From Apodospora peruviana (Eukaryota > Ascomycota > Sordariomycetes > Sordariales > Lasiosphaeriaceae), in contig JAUEDM010000005.1 of the NCBI GenBank assembly GCA_033439685.1, positions 1,364,001 through 1,428,000 of the forward strand: a DNA stretch of 64,000 bases, given 5' to 3'. Under the pieces are notes generated by a model. It was not told where the DNA came from. It ran no database searches and worked only from the letters and a program-made list of their open reading frames with translations. A program made the position numbers and the translations under genes. Shown here in pieces: positions 23,716 through 36,246 of the stretch; positions within the stretch are counted from its first letter, which is position 1, and each line of letters opens with the position of its first letter.

Positions 23716-25096
23716 CTACTCCCAATCTTCCTCGTCGCTGTCGTCCCCCTTACGGGACAGCCTGGGACTGTTGGGGGCCTGGCTGGGGACTCCAGACCTG
23801 GCTCCAACGACGTCATAGCTCGCATCGCTATCCGCCCGTGATTTCTCGTCGTCGGACTTTCTGGGCTCGGAGGGTTTCAGGAGACCGTCTTGCGCCCCGC
23901 TAGTGGCGGTGGGCGGGTGAATGGTAGTTGATGACTCGGTTGAGCCAGGCCGGTCGGCAGTTTTTACTGTAGTTGTGGTAGCCTTGCTGGGTTCATCGTC
24001 GTCCGAATCCTCATCCCATCCAACATCTTCCTCGGCAGATGCAGCTAGGGAGTAAAAGTATCAGTAAATTAAGTTAATTAAACAATGTTCTCCGGCCCGA
24101 ACTTACCCTTGAGCAAGTCCCTCCGTCTCGCCTCAGCCGTCTCAATGCCATGCCGCAAAAAGTAATATCTCTTCCAGAAGTCGGCGTACGTGACCTGATC
24201 CGGCACAAGCTTCTCCATCGTCGTCCTCAGCTCTGGGTACTTGTTGAGGTCGCCACTGATGTCCTCCGTCTTCTTGTCGAGGTCAAAATCCTTGGTCCAG
24301 GCCTCGTACTCCTGCCCGGCGCCATCCTTCATGAAGTTGTCGGATGTGGTGTGGATAACGTGAAGTTGCGCGTCGAACCGAGAGGTATGGATAACCCGCT
24401 TGCCCTGCGCATCCTTACTTTCGAACACAACGGTGCTGTTGCCGCCTTTGCCATTCTCACCATCCTTTGGTGGCGATACCTTGATGGCATCCTTGAGGAA
24501 GTCGCGTAGATTCGATCCAAACCGTAGGAGGGCCTCGTCGGCTGCGTCCTCCGCCTTCTGTAGGTCTTTCAGCCGCTTTGCAGCCTCGCCCCGCAGACGA
24601 GAGAGAACGGTTTCGGATTCTTTGATGGCTTCCTCCGAGGACATGTCCTTGGACGTAGTCGGCGTGGTCTCGCCAGCTTCGGCAGCGGGGGAGGCCTGCT
24701 GTGCTGGCGCGGTGTTTAGCGACAGCGACCGGGTGCGGTTGATGAGGGATGTGCCTAGGTCGGTCAAGCCGCGCGTGGCATCCTGGCCAACGGCGGTGAG
24801 CTCTTGCTGGGCCTCACGGTATACGGATTCGCCCTATCGGATGGAATCAGTTAACAGGATGGGTGGGACTGGATGTCGTCTCCTGTCCGGGGTTAGAGAC
24901 ACACCTGCTTGACGACGCTACCAAAGAAACCCCCGATCTTGGCACCCCAGGGGCTGGAAGAAAAGGCACGGTAAGCATCCTGAAGATCGGCGTTCAATGT
25001 CGATTGCTGCTCGGGCTTCTTCTCGGCAGAGGAGGAGGCGCGCTCGCGGTCCTCGGGCAATGCATCCTCCTGGATGTGATCGTAAGCGACATCCAT
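23716..25096 (-). CDS. BSD domain-containing protein (Dos2-like)
   Basis: Exons 25096-24905, 24833-24107 and 24044-23716 give 415 aa. The N-terminus carries SSSPWGAKIGGFFGSVVKQG, an amphipathic, membrane-associating-looking stretch found in this family. A coiled-coil-like region is at about 130-170 (VLSRLRGEAAKRLKDLQKAE). The BSD domain lies at about 235-290 with its conserved Phe-Trp pair at 283-284 (VTYADFWKRYYFLRHG). The tail is acidic and low-complexity and ends DSDEEDWE, as in fungal Dos2-like proteins. BSD domains occur in TFIIH p62, synapse-associated SYAP1 and Dos2; the cellular role of the fungal protein is poorly defined. It is divergent from VPS25. Confidence 0.85.
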
Positions 25097-25754
25097 TGTG
25101 ACGTCTCAAATGTCGATTCGGGGTCAGTATTCGAGAGAGTATTTATGTTGCTCTAGATGGAACTGTTGAGGTCGGGTGTGCGTGCCGCAAGCAATGCGGC
25201 GGAGAAATCGGCGAGTTTCTATCTTGGAGGTTGCGCAGAGCACGTTGTCGTCACGTCACGTTTGATGGTTCGTTTCGTTTTCGGCTAGCACCCACAGCCG
25301 CAACCCGTGAACCACATGCCCCTCGCTGCAGGGAAGTGGTACCTTGCTGGGTACTTGAAGAATGAAAGCACGGGCGACACTGCATCGGGATATGGTCCCT
25401 TTCTTTCATCTAAAGATCAGGCGTCTGATGATGATGAGAAATAGGAGGTATTCTTTGACATAGAGATTGAAAGCGATCTGTAAGTATTCAATTCAGGGCT
25501 CTTTCTTCTTCAAAGTGCTGTATCGTGGAACGGATTGCGAATAGTGATAAGCTCAACAGCCCCACCAATGCTCACTCCCGGTACCTATTGCCCCGCTACC
25601 TATTGCGCGACAACCATCCGCCCGCTTCGATACCACTTCGTCATCACCAACCAAGCCAAACACAAACAAGAACAAAAAGTCAGACCAAATTTATGCTCCT
25701 TCAGCTACATGCACATGACAGTTCTCCGACAATAACCCGAAACCTTAGATAGAT
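25097..25754. promoter_or_regulatory. Divergent promoter region BSD gene / VPS25
   Basis: The 658-nt spacer between two divergent starts ends in an A/C-rich leader before 25755. No distinct element is recognised. Confidence 0.4.
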
Positions 25755-26489
25755 ATGCTGTCCTCCGCCCAACAACAACATCAACAACCCTTCTCCTTCC
25801 CACGGGAGTACTTCTTCCCCCCCTTCTTCACCCGCCAGACAAACCTCACCACCCACCACGCGCAGCTCGTCAAGTGGTCCGCCCTCGTACTCGCCTACTG
25901 CCGTCACCACCGCATTTTCAAGCTCTTCCTCTCCTACTCCGGCGCGGTGGCACCCATCTATTCCTCCTCCACGACCCCCTCCAAGACACCAACAGATCAA
26001 CAGGACCCCTCCGAACCTGGCGAGCTTTTCAATAACCGAAAAATCAACCGCCGACTTTCTCTAGCAGACATCCGCGAAGTCATCGATTTTCTACGCAAAG
26101 ACGGTCGGGCGGAATATATCTACAAGAGCAATGGCACAACAACCACAAACATGGACACAACAGCAGCACCTCCACCAGACGGAGGAGGCGACGTAGTCTG
26201 GATCTTTTGGCGCACCCCCGAAGAATGGGCGGCGGTGATCGAGGCCTGGGTGGAAGAGACTGGTCAAAGGGGAAGTGTGTTGACGTTGTATGAGCTGACA
26301 CAAGGCGAGGCGACGAGAGGGACCGGTATGTTTCTTTTGCTGCTTTTTTGACAACATGACACTGACATCATGAAAGAATTCCACGGCCTCGACTCCGATC
26401 TGCTACAAAAAGCTCTCGCGACGGTAGTAAAACGTGGCAAGGCGCAAATTTTCGGCCAGGAGGATTCCCAAGGCGTCAAGTTCTTTTGA
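25755..26489 (+). CDS. VPS25: ESCRT-II subunit VPS25
   Basis: Exons 25755-26325 and 26377-26489 give 227 aa. The PPXY-like N-terminal motif that contacts Vps22/Vps36 is visible as FPREYFFPPFFTRQ, followed by THHAQLVKWSALVLAYCRHH, the start of winged helix 1. The second winged helix has VWIFWRTPEEWAAVIEAWV, LTLYELTQGE, FHGLDSDLLQKALATVVKRG and AQIFGQEDSQGVKFF at the end. A family-atypical low-complexity insert (about 127-145) separates the two. VPS25 is present twice in the Y-shaped ESCRT-II complex and recruits VPS20 of ESCRT-III on endosomes during multivesicular body sorting. Confidence 0.95.
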
Positions 26490-26782
26490 CCGGCCGGATA
26501 CGTGCTAGAAAACAGAATAATAATGTAATAATGATGCTGCTGTTACTGTGGTTATTCGCGGGCCCGACAATACCTACTACGATAAACATGTGGTCATATT
26601 TAGTTGGTCGTCATCGCAACTTTATATCGAAAATACCCCCTTTTCCCGAGACAGCAACAAACCCAAACCTATACGGATATACAGAGACCGAAAGTGCTTA
26701 TAAAACTCCTTGCCCTGCGCGCGCGCCCGCATACCAAGAGACAGACAACAGAGAGCCATAAAAACAACGGCACATTCATGAA

Positions 26783-29561
26783 TCAGGCCTTCCCGCCCTC
26801 ACCGCCCTCCGCGAAATAGTTCTTCGCCAGATACTTGGGATCGAACCCCAGCTCCTGCTTCATCGCAGCGTCCAGTAACCAATCCGACACCACGATCCTG
26901 GGCTCCATGTTTCCGTTCCGCGCCATATCCTCAAACTTCGGCCACAGCTGCCTCTCCGCCTGACTCGGCGACGTGAGCAGGTACACGGGCTCCGGCGGGG
27001 CGCCGCCGTCCTCCTCAGCGCTGGTCGGCTTGATCGTCGTCCCGCTGCGCGCCTTGTACGTCTTGAAGATGGCCCCGTTTGCCTCTGCGATCGTCTTGTA
27101 GCTCTCGACGCCGTTCTTGATGTCGGCGGTGCAGTACACGGGAACTCCCCAGAGGAGGCGCCCGCGGTTCGCGCGAGCACGCGCCACCGCCGTCGCGATC
27201 GTCACGCCGAAGCTCTGCTCGCTGTCCTCGTCGACGAGCGCGTACTTCTCGACGTCGGGGACTTCGCCCGTCTCGAGACAGTCCGTGATGAAGGATGAGT
27301 TGATCACCTCTGGGCCGCGGGCGAGACACCTGAGGAATTTTTGGGTGCGGACCATGCGCGGTGCTGCAAGGTATTCGCAGGGTGAGTTTTCTTGGACGAT
27401 TTGGATACCCATAGCGCGGAGTTTTTTCTGTCAGTTTTCTTGTTAGTTCAAGCGCCCATCACATAGAAAAATATAGGTGGCGTCGTAATGTGCAATATGG
27501 GCAAACGTGGATAAGAAGGAGAACGTACCCGATCCATCTCCTCTTTGTGCTTGTCTCCTACCCATCTCTTGTAACCCGTTAAACAGATTCGCATCTCGAC
27601 TCCGGGTAGCGAGTGTTTGGCCCTCTTTGATGACCTCTTGCTCGCTTGGTCGTCTACCTCGTCATCGTCTTGCGCCTCATCGCGTCCAGGACTTGCACTC
27701 TTACCCGTCCGATCCTTGTCGATCTGGTCTGCTGCTCGCTTACCTCCCCATGGACCATGGCCGTCTTTCGTGCGTTTCTTTTCCTTTTCATACAGGGCAA
27801 CATCTGGCGCCAGCTTGTGGATTTTCGAGAGCGCTTGAGCTTTTGCACTGCGGCTGCCACTCGAGGCGACGGACGGCGTGTTGTTTTCCTTGCCGGCCCG
27901 TACGTGTCGTGCCTTGGCGGGAGTGGCGAAGTTCTGGGCAGCTGCCGTGGCCTGGGCTGCTCGCGTTGCTTTCTTCGTGGTTGCTTTCGTCGTGGCAGGC
28001 GCCGGGCTCGAGTCCTTCATCACGCTAAAGTCTCTACTAGCCGGTGGTACCGTATCGACTCCATACACATTCGCCTGCGTGGCATCGTTGATTTTCCTCT
28101 TCCTCTTGGCAGCGCTGTCGAGCTTATCTTCACCGCCGGGATAGAACTTGTCACGAAGCTTCCGCTCGTCCAAAAAGGTTTGGCCAATAACCTCACCAAG
28201 ATTTGTCCGTGGCGGAAAATATCGATACTTCTCGTTTGATAGGCTCTGAACTTGGCATTCGGCATAGCTCTCCTCGATCCATAGGTGGTTGACAATCTCC
28301 ACATTCCAATCCCTAGCTGCATCGCACTTCTCGCTGCTCGACCTAGCCGTGATGAGGTGAGTATTGTCTGCCTTCAATGTCTTGGTGTATTTGGCGCCGG
28401 CCGCAGTTATCAGGTTTTCGAGGTAGATGCGCGCGTCACCGCCATAGTTGGAAAGAGTGATGGTCATACCCTCAAAGCCCGCAATACCGTTCTTCGGTAT
28501 TGGGTAATGTAGCAACCGTCGGAGTGGCGATGTCCACTCATTATGCACAATCAAGTGATAGAGCCACGCGAGGTTCCCCACGTCTTTGCCGCTCTGGGCG
28601 GCGCGGATATACTGCTCGCCATCGCGGTAGTGGCATATGAACATATCACATGCGTCAACGTTATCAACGACCTCTCCATCGCCACCTTTGATGAGATCGC
28701 CGAGGATCTTTCGCAGACGGTTATTGATGTTCAGATCCGTCGATAACATGACCTTTTTCTGCGCAAAGACGACCAATTTCTGCCTTCCGGAGGCTTCGGC
28801 AGACATGGGCGCATTTGGGATTGCTGATGTGGCGCCTTCGAGGTGTTGGCTGGCAGGAATCTGAACATTGGCCTCTGGATCCTTGCGCAAAATCTCGGGA
28901 TCAGGTAGTAAATATGGCTCTTCGGAAATCCTCTTTCCCAGCCTGAAGCAGTCGTCGAACCAGTGAGGCAGCACGATCTTGCACTTGGGCGCTTTGACTT
29001 TGGCTTGGATGCACTTGGGGTGGTCCATGGATAGCGCGCAGATGTGTGTGGTCAGACGCGTCAGATCCTTGGATTCCATTCCACCGAGAGCCAAAGTGGC
29101 GCCAGTTATGGTTTCCTTGTCGATATCGGGGATATCCGCGCAGGTGAGGTTGACGTTGGAAAAGATCATCCTTGGATCCGGGGAGTAGGGCCTAAATTGG
29201 GCGACCTTGTTACGACCGATTGTGGTCTTGACCCAGTTGGCGGTCACAACTGGGATAGGGATACATTCAGCCTGGGCCTCGGTATACTGATCGAAGTCGA
29301 TGGTGTTGGATACGATCACCTTGGCCTCCGAAACGCGTAGTTTGCCTTTGCGGTTGGGCTCTAGGACGGTAGCGCCATGTTCCTTCACGATCTGCGAAAG
29401 CTGTTGTGGCGAGTTAGATACTGTAGATCGGACCTCAACATGCAGCGGCGTCGTGCCTCCAAGGGGTTGCATACCTCTGCGATCATGGTAGCAGATAAGG
29501 TCTTGCTTTGGACAAAGCCAATGGTCCAATCCTCTAACAAGGCCTTAGGCGGTTCCGCCAT
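26783..29561 (-). CDS. RTT107: BRCT-repeat DNA damage scaffold (RTT107/Brc1 family)
   Basis: Exons 29561-29475, 29400-27529 and 27427-26783 give 867 aa. Four BRCT repeats occupy about residues 1-450: the first includes VVTANWVKTTI, the second KIVLPHWFDDCFRLGKRI, the third LAWLYHLIVHNEW and the fourth IAGFEGMTITLSNYGG with VEIVNHLWIEESYAE. A basic, Ala/Lys-rich linker follows. A C-terminal BRCT pair starts at MRICLTGYKRWVGDKHKEEM and continues over intron 2 with KKLRAMGIQIVQENSPCEYL, FLRCLARGPEVINSSFITDCL and WLLDAAMKQEL. This N-terminal group plus C-terminal pair is the layout of yeast Rtt107 and fission yeast Brc1, which bind gamma-H2A at stalled forks and recruit the SMC5/6 and Slx4 partners. 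The spliced joins are all codon-phase 0. Confidence 0.9.
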
Positions 29562-32452
29562 CTTGGAGGTCTACAGCGAACCTAGTGCGTCTTAGTTCGT
29601 ACGTACGTATACAATACAGGTACCGGCTGCGACGCGATAGCAGAGAGATATTGACATTAGTGGGCAGTGGGGGAAAAGACAGACACAAAAGTTGTCGACT
29701 TGATAATCGAGTGCAATGTAATAATAACTTGAAGGCGCGTGTTGGGAAACAACTGTCTCCGATGGATTCGTCAGTGGCAGTAAACGGGGTGGGCCCGTGT
29801 TTGGCGTTGTGAATGCTAGAGACGCGTTCTCTAAAATGTTAAAGTGGGGTAGTCTAGTCACCAAAACGCGAGGCATCCACGGGTCACCTGACATGCGCCG
29901 TGTTATTGTACCGGTACCCACATCCCCGGCTTTGTCTGGAGCTATCCTGAAGGTGCCAGACTGCCAACAACTCCCTCTTCAGATCACAAGCATGTGCATC
30001 CTGAAAAAAAACAAATCTTAAAAATTTCAATCAAACTCGTATATTGTAGATCTTGACCGCCGGATTTCGTTTCTATTTGGCCGTGTTCAATTCGACAAGA
30101 TGGCATGGGTATGGGAGAGATAATCATGGAGTAATTCGGCTTGCGGGCCCCGAATTTTCGACAGCTACCTTACTTATCAACCAGTTTGAGCAGGAAATTA
30201 ATAGGGAGAAACCTATGGTTGTATGGTACCGAAAGTCCGACCTCCATATCCAAACAAATGGCAACAACAAGGTCCTCTGGGTATCAATATTTAAGATGTC
30301 AACCTTCCAACTCTCGAGAGGGTGGTATGGCTTACTTGACACAACCGTTGACCGTCTAGGCTAGTCTGGGTCTTTCTTGTTAGCCAGGTATGCCAGACTC
30401 GAAGGGCAAGGCACAGTCTGAACAAACCAATTGGGTCTTGGGTAGACTCGGAGTCCTTACCAGCACTGCATTATTGCCCCGTGAGACCTCAGATGACAGG
30501 GCGGATGGACACTATAGATTGTCCCTTGCACAGGCACTTAGGTATTCAACGTATAAATTCCACGACTGAAGAGGGTTATCAGCACTGCTCTTCAGATTAT
30601 AACCTTACCGGACCGCAGTCCACAATGAGGTTATCGTGTATACCTACATGCTTGTTCACTGATCACGTTCGTTATAGCGCGATCAAGACAAAGTAAATGT
30701 ACAGCTTTCGATGCTTGTGTACTGAAGCTTGAATATTTCCGTCTATATAAGCATACCTACTGTAGGCAGATATCATAAAGCCTACATAGGCCATGCCGTC
30801 AGCTCAGGAATATCAGGAGTTATGAATGCATGCCTAGGTACCTACTGCACAAGACCAATCCTTCCCACGCACTCTACGGCAAACGCAGCGTGGACTATAA
30901 CTGCAATTGCCAGTACCTGACACAATGAGATTGTGTAGCAGACCAACACGTGGCCAGAATTGGCCGACGATGAGATAGCAGGATGATATTCAATACTCGC
31001 GCCGTTGGAGGTAAACGGAGATAACGGGTATATCAGGATCCACGCCCGACCCCCACTCTTCACGATGTAGCACGCGCCCTTCGACGATGAGTGGCGAATG
31101 CAAATCCTCCGAATGGCATCGCCAATTAAGCCGTCTCGATCCGACTAGGATCCTGTTTCGTTCGCTTTTATTAAAAAAAAAATTTAAAAAGAAACGTCCC
31201 CTGACCCCCAACCCCCGCTTTACCTGTTAATGGTTTGGGTCATTTGCCTGCCCAAAGATGAAGCGAGGAGGCAGGTCTAGATCTCCCACGTATGCCATGG
31301 AGTTACTTCCCGTCTCACTTAGAAATGGTTCTGTCTGCCTACCAAATAGGTCCAAGCGAACTGAATACAACTACCGGGTAGTTATATGTTTCCGAAGGTG
31401 ATACTACAGGCAGAAGCCAATACGGAAGCAGGCCTTGATCGGCTGGGCCTTACTAAGGCTCTGCCTCGTCCCCCGCTCGGGCAGGTTTCATGCTGAAAAT
31501 TGGGGTTGAAGCGTCGATTTTGAGAGAGCAGGCTGAGGGTAGAACAAAGCCGGCGTGATTGTGCTAAAAAGAACGGGCCTTTGAAGGAGGGGACGATGCC
31601 ATCCTGAAGCGGCTCTCACGTAGGTTCTTATGTCGAGCAGCTCGCTGGGCGGAGAATGTAGATGGCTTAACCGTTGGTTGGTCGGATCGGTCGGCGGGCC
31701 CTCCGCTGTTCCTCCGAGCGCAGAGCCGCTGACAAATTGCCTTTTGCTCAACCCCTCCTCACAGTTTGGTTCTGGGTGATTCCCTCCGACTCTCACACCG
31801 GCCACCAACCTCATCTCACCAACACCGTGATTCCAGCGTCGCCCCGTCATCTGCAGTCTCAGTCTCCGATCTTTCACAGCTTGCTCGAAAAGGCAAAGGC
31901 TGGTCAAGAGCTGGTGTCAGGTGAGTCAGGCAACAATTCAGGCGAGAAGGCCGCAACTTTCTTTCTCTCGACACTTGTCGCTTGCACCATCGCCGACCTT
32001 GGACCTCAACCTGCTCTTATCCGCAACACACATCTCACCTTGTTGAACCTTGCCCACTCCTGGGAAGGCGATTTTTTTTGGATTGCGTGTCCGGATTCGT
32101 ACTTGGCCCGTCCATCGACGTCTTCTTGTGCGTCACCTTTTCTACTCTCTAGACATCTTCCTAGTCGACTGCTCAGAGCGTCGTCGACAGCTTCTACCCT
32201 GAATTGATTGCCATTGTCTTTGTTCCCCAAATCCACGATACCCCGCCGTGGCGTGTTCTGGGCTTGGAAGTTGGAGAGCAATCCACTCCTCCAGATCGGA
32301 TTCCAGGATTCACAGACCATCTCATCTACGCGTGACGTCTGCGCAGTCTATTCTTTTATTTCGAGGCCGTTGAAAGCCTGTCAAGTGGATAAACCCCTGA
32401 ACTCTATTCCTCACCGCACTCATCCGTCGCGATTACACTTGAGTCAGCCGAG
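29562..32452. promoter_or_regulatory. 2.9-kb divergent region upstream of RTT107 and the AP-1 gene
   Basis: No gene can be supported. Near 31.6-32.4 kb the sequence is C/T-rich and contains a GTGAGT donor-like site at 31921, suggesting a long, possibly spliced, AP-1 5' leader. A T/A block lies at 31170-31190. Several small ORFs precede the AP-1 start and could act as upstream ORFs. Confidence 0.4.
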
Positions 32453-34467
32453 ATGACGTCGACCCGGAACCCTCTCCAGGACTTCGTCCTCACCCCCCAG
32501 CAGCAGAACCTCCTGTTCGCCGCCCTCAATTCCAATAAGCCCGGTGCTCCTTCTACCGTCGCCACGTCAAACAGCGCTATGAACCTGTCGCCCTTGGCGT
32601 TTGATGGTTCCCCTACCCAGGGGTTAGACGCCATCGACAGCTTCCAGAACAGCCCGGACTTGGACTACGAGTATGATTTCGGCGCACCAGATTCCAGCTT
32701 TGATTTCTCCTTCAACGATACGGATCAACCCAAAATGATTGGCGACCTACCCACAGCCCCCAGCACCACCAGTTCCGGCTCTCCCGAAGGCGACTCGCCG
32801 GATAAACGCAGTCATCCGGACGACGATGAAGACGAGAATGGTGATGCGAAGAGGCGTGAGGGTGGAGATAAGATCGCCAAAAAGCCAGGGCGGAAGCCAC
32901 TTACTACCGAACCAAGTTCCGTAAGTGTGAAATGCAAAGCCCCATTGTAGTTCTTCGTGCAATAGCCGCTGACATGGTTGAAAATAGAAGCGTAAAGCTC
33001 AGAATCGGGCTGCCCAGCGAGCGTTCCGAGAGCGCAAGGAAAAGCACCTTAAGGATCTTGAGACGAAAGTGGAAGAACTGCAGAAGGCATCCGAGTCAAC
33101 TAACCACGAGAATGAAATTCTTCGTGCCAAGGTCGAGAAAATGACGGTCGAGTTGAACGAATACAAGAAGCGGATTTCAATAATAGCATCAAGTGCTCGG
33201 CCAACTGCCCGAGTCCCGGTCACGGCATGGGGTTCGACGATGGTCAATAGCATGAACGACGTTAGCTTTCAGTTTGAGTTCCCAAAGTTCGGCGCTCGCC
33301 CTGTTCAACCAACCACCAGCATCACCGACAACGCCACTACCAAGAAACCATCTACTTCCTCTGTTGGATCTTCGCACTTACGGCGTAACAACAGTGACCA
33401 AGTGAGCCCATTGGAGAAACCGAAAGACGGTGTCAGCCCGAGCAATTCCAGCAGCTACAGCCAAGTAGGCCTCGATTCGCAGGCCAAGGAAGATTTGGCA
33501 CAAATGTCTTCAGCTCTCTTCAACTCACCCCGCAACAGCGGCGATGTTGGCAGCGGTTCAAATATGAGCTTGGATTCACATTTCAGTACGGGTGCTGCGA
33601 CCTCAACCAGTTCCCCATCGGCTTCCTCTAATTCCAATATGGGCGCAACCTCGTCTTGTGGGACTTCTCCGGAGCCGTTCACTCAATCACCTATGGGCTT
33701 CAAACCCATTGATACTCTGACCACGATTGGAGAGGAGCAGCCAACCGCCAACAACTCGACCCAAGGTAGGATTTCAGCGATACACCACCCGTGACCGACG
33801 AGCCTAGCGGCAGTCGGTTCTTCCTTTTACCCCTAGCATGACCTGTGCAATTGTCTGCATAATGACGAGAATGATCGCTAAGATTGTCCTTTCCAGAATT
33901 TGGCACCTTTGACAATGTCGACATGAATTTCAACTGGCTGCCACAGAACGACTTCCAGTTTGATCCGCATCTGTTTGGTGACTATCGGGAGCCTCAGGAG
34001 AACGTCTTGACCAACGGGCTTGATGATACCTTTTTCAACGATGCCTTTGACATGGACTTTACCACGCCATATAACCTACCTGTCACGAGCCCGGCGGCGA
34101 CTAAGAAAGGAACGGATCTCATTTCCCAGATTGATGCCGCTAAGGACTCGGACGACACGCCGGGTGATGGTGAGATCGTTCGTGGTCAAAGTCTATTGAC
34201 CTGCAACAAGATATGGTATGGAAACTCTTTACTGCCTAACGTGAGTGAATGGTTAGCTGACAGCATGATAGGGAGCGCTTGCAAAATTGTCCCAAGGTTC
34301 AGAGCGGCGATTTCGATTTGGACGGACTTTGCTCCGATTTGCAGAAGAAGGCCAAGTGCTCTGGCACCGGTGCGGTCGTGGACGAGAGCGACTTCAAGAA
34401 GGTGATGAAGAAGTATCTGGGTGGGAAAGATGAGTGCCAGCTGGTGGACAACGCTAAGGCCACCTAG
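32453..34467 (+). CDS. yap1: AP-1-like bZIP transcription factor (YAP1/Pap1 family)
   Basis: Exons 32453-32920, 32988-33765, 33897-34215 and 34272-34467 give 586 aa. The basic region KRKAQNRAAQRAFRERKEKH begins at residue 157 and has the Pap1-class NxxAQxxFR signature; the leucine zipper follows. Redox control domains are both present: a short n-CRD with Cys380 (SSCGTSPEP) and a c-CRD with Cys518, 528, 542, 551 and 577 around ERLQNCPKVQSGDFDLDGLC, which also contains the hydrophobic nuclear-export region. In Yap1/Pap1, peroxide forms disulfides between these domains, hides the export signal and holds the factor in the nucleus. Targets are antioxidant and drug-efflux genes. The first intron falls exactly before the basic region. 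Confidence 0.95.
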
Positions 34468-35326
34468 TTGTCTCCTTTCACGCCTCTCACAGCACAGATT
34501 CTCATTTTCAGGTGCATGGATGATCTGGATGATCGTATTATAGTGTACTTTTTTGGAAGGTGTATGCTGGGTTTACATTTGAGGTGTCTCGGTATTTGGG
34601 GTTCAGACGCAACAAGCAGGGAACAGGGGCAGGTAGGCAAGCTGCCGACCATGTTTACATTATGCTGGGAAAATACGTCCAGGCGTGGGTCATGCGTGTC
34701 GATTAAAGATACCTAGGAAATTATTTTCTGCTATTAGTGGTGGCGACTTGGGGTTAGTTGGAGTTTTGTAATTATCGATATATCTTGGTGTGGATGGATG
34801 CTCAGCTGGTGTGTGATGGGTTATCAACAGGACTGAATTGAGAGGAACGTGAACTCCAAACTGAGTGGGCAACTGGCTGGATCGGAGTTTGGGTTTTGTT
34901 TGGAAATGGTTTACTTCTTTTTCCTTGGTTTATAGTAGGATAAAATATATAAACAAACAAACCTCCCTCTCTCTGTACCTAGTCCCATCATCTGTATCAG
35001 ATCTGTTTCCTTGTCTAGGAACGACGTAATAAGCCGTGATTTCAGACTGAAATACCATAATTACCGGAAGGCTTCATAAATGTCGCGAGGGTGTGGGGAG
35101 GAGGGTTGGGTACAAGCCCCAAAAAGCTACATTACTAGCGGACCCCTTTTATTTCCTACATCAATTGCCTTTTTAGAGGCTCTGATGATATTTTCACACC
35201 AGGCAGACAGACATACACATATACTGAACAACAGCAAACTAGTGAGTGCGAACGAAAATCAGAAATAAGAATTGGAAGAACAAAAAGGGAAATGGCCAAG
35301 AGCAACAACCTCTTTGGTGCATAGAT
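34468..35326. other. Spacer between AP-1 gene and tRNA-Asp
   Basis: This 859-nt stretch holds the AP-1 3' UTR and the pol III terminator of the minus-strand tRNA: a T run in the tRNA direction, seen as AAAAA at 35282-35286. Nothing else is seen. Confidence 0.45.
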
Positions 35327-35421
35327 CTCTCCCGCCGGGAATTGAACCCGGGTCCCGAGCGGATGTCGAACCTTAGGGGGCGGATGACAAGCTCATATAC
35401 TGACCACTATACTACGGAAGA
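35327..35421 (-). tRNA. tRNA-Asp (GTC) with 23-nt intron, copy 1
   Basis: The minus strand folds as a complete tRNA. The acceptor stem TCTTCCG pairs with CGGGAGA (one G-U), the discriminator is G73, and the D arm is GTATAGTGGTCAGTATA. The anticodon stem TGAGC pairs with GCTCG around loop TTGTCA-C, and the T arm is CCGGG TTCAATT CCCGG. The anticodon GTC is at 35386-35388. A 23-nt intron (35384-35362) sits at the canonical site after nucleotide 37. Mature length is 72 nt. A second gene at 56187 has identical exons but a different intron. Confidence 0.93.
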
Positions 35422-36246
35422 TTTTCTGCAACAGGTGTGGACACCTGCCGTAGTGTGTTTCGCTTGGCTTGTTGTTGACAGACCCTCGGATAGATAGCTA
35501 TATGTAGGGAAGGTGTGGTGCGGTGGTGGGACTGACTGACTCGTGCCCTCCTTACTTTTGTGTATGGCAATGTTTCGGTGTTCCCACTCTCAGTTTACCG
35601 AGGGAGTAATCAATATGCCCGATGTTAACTTTGGAAGTGAATACCGAAAACGGTTATGGTTGGATATATGTGTGTAAGAGACTGTACCTAGGTGTGTTCA
35701 CGATGTATACATATGATATGTGAACGTGAACCGCCTATGGTCCGCGGAATAAACGAGATTGATGCGATCATCGTATCTACAAGTGTACGTATACCTGTAT
35801 GATCTATAGTGATGACTATGGTAGGAACAAGAACGTTAAAGATATCTGCAAATAGATTTGCGTCTTTTCCTCCTACTTGAGTAGTATCTACAGCATTACA
35901 GCCGCCGCCGGCAAGATGAAAGCCACAAATTTATTTTCCCCAATAATGGTAAAGCAAATAAGCAATGAAGAACCACGAGGTCATTTCTTTCTATAAGAGC
36001 AGCGCCCATTTCCTTTTGAGCCTCTTTCCACATTCTCTTCCTTAATTCTGCCCGGTCTTGTCGACGAGGGACTCATCAGTCCACGGACTGACACCTCCGG
36101 AATCAAGTCAGTTATATCCGCGAAACATGTAAACCAAAATAAGGAAAGCAATGCAAAATATAAACCACCTTCTCGCCCATAAGAAGAGTATATAAGTCAC
36201 CAGGTTCCCTTTTACTTTTTCTTAAAATGCTCATCCATTCTCATAT
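35422..36246. other. Spacer with conserved tRNA 5' flank
   Basis: The first ~34 nt (35422-35455) are nearly identical to the flank of the other tRNA-Asp and include the inverted repeat CAGGTGT-GG-ACACCTG at 35432-35447. The rest leads to the 3' end of RIB3. No gene is visible. Confidence 0.5.
35432..35447. repeat. Inverted repeat upstream of tRNA-Asp copy 1
   Basis: Two 7-nt arms (CAGGTGT and ACACCTG) around GG lie 11 nt upstream of the tRNA 5' end. The same element occurs upstream of copy 2 at 56297-56312. Confidence 0.7.

Noticed and set aside
31674..32207. 178-aa plus-strand ORF upstream of the AP-1 gene
   Set aside because: No domain, low-complexity Ser/Leu/Pro content, and an internal donor-like site; more likely 5' leader sequence.
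36060..36130. CTGATGAG followed by a GTCCC stem on the minus strand, resembling a hammerhead ribozyme core
   Set aside because: The required GAAA after stem II is missing; the bases form only a small GGAC/GTCC hairpin.
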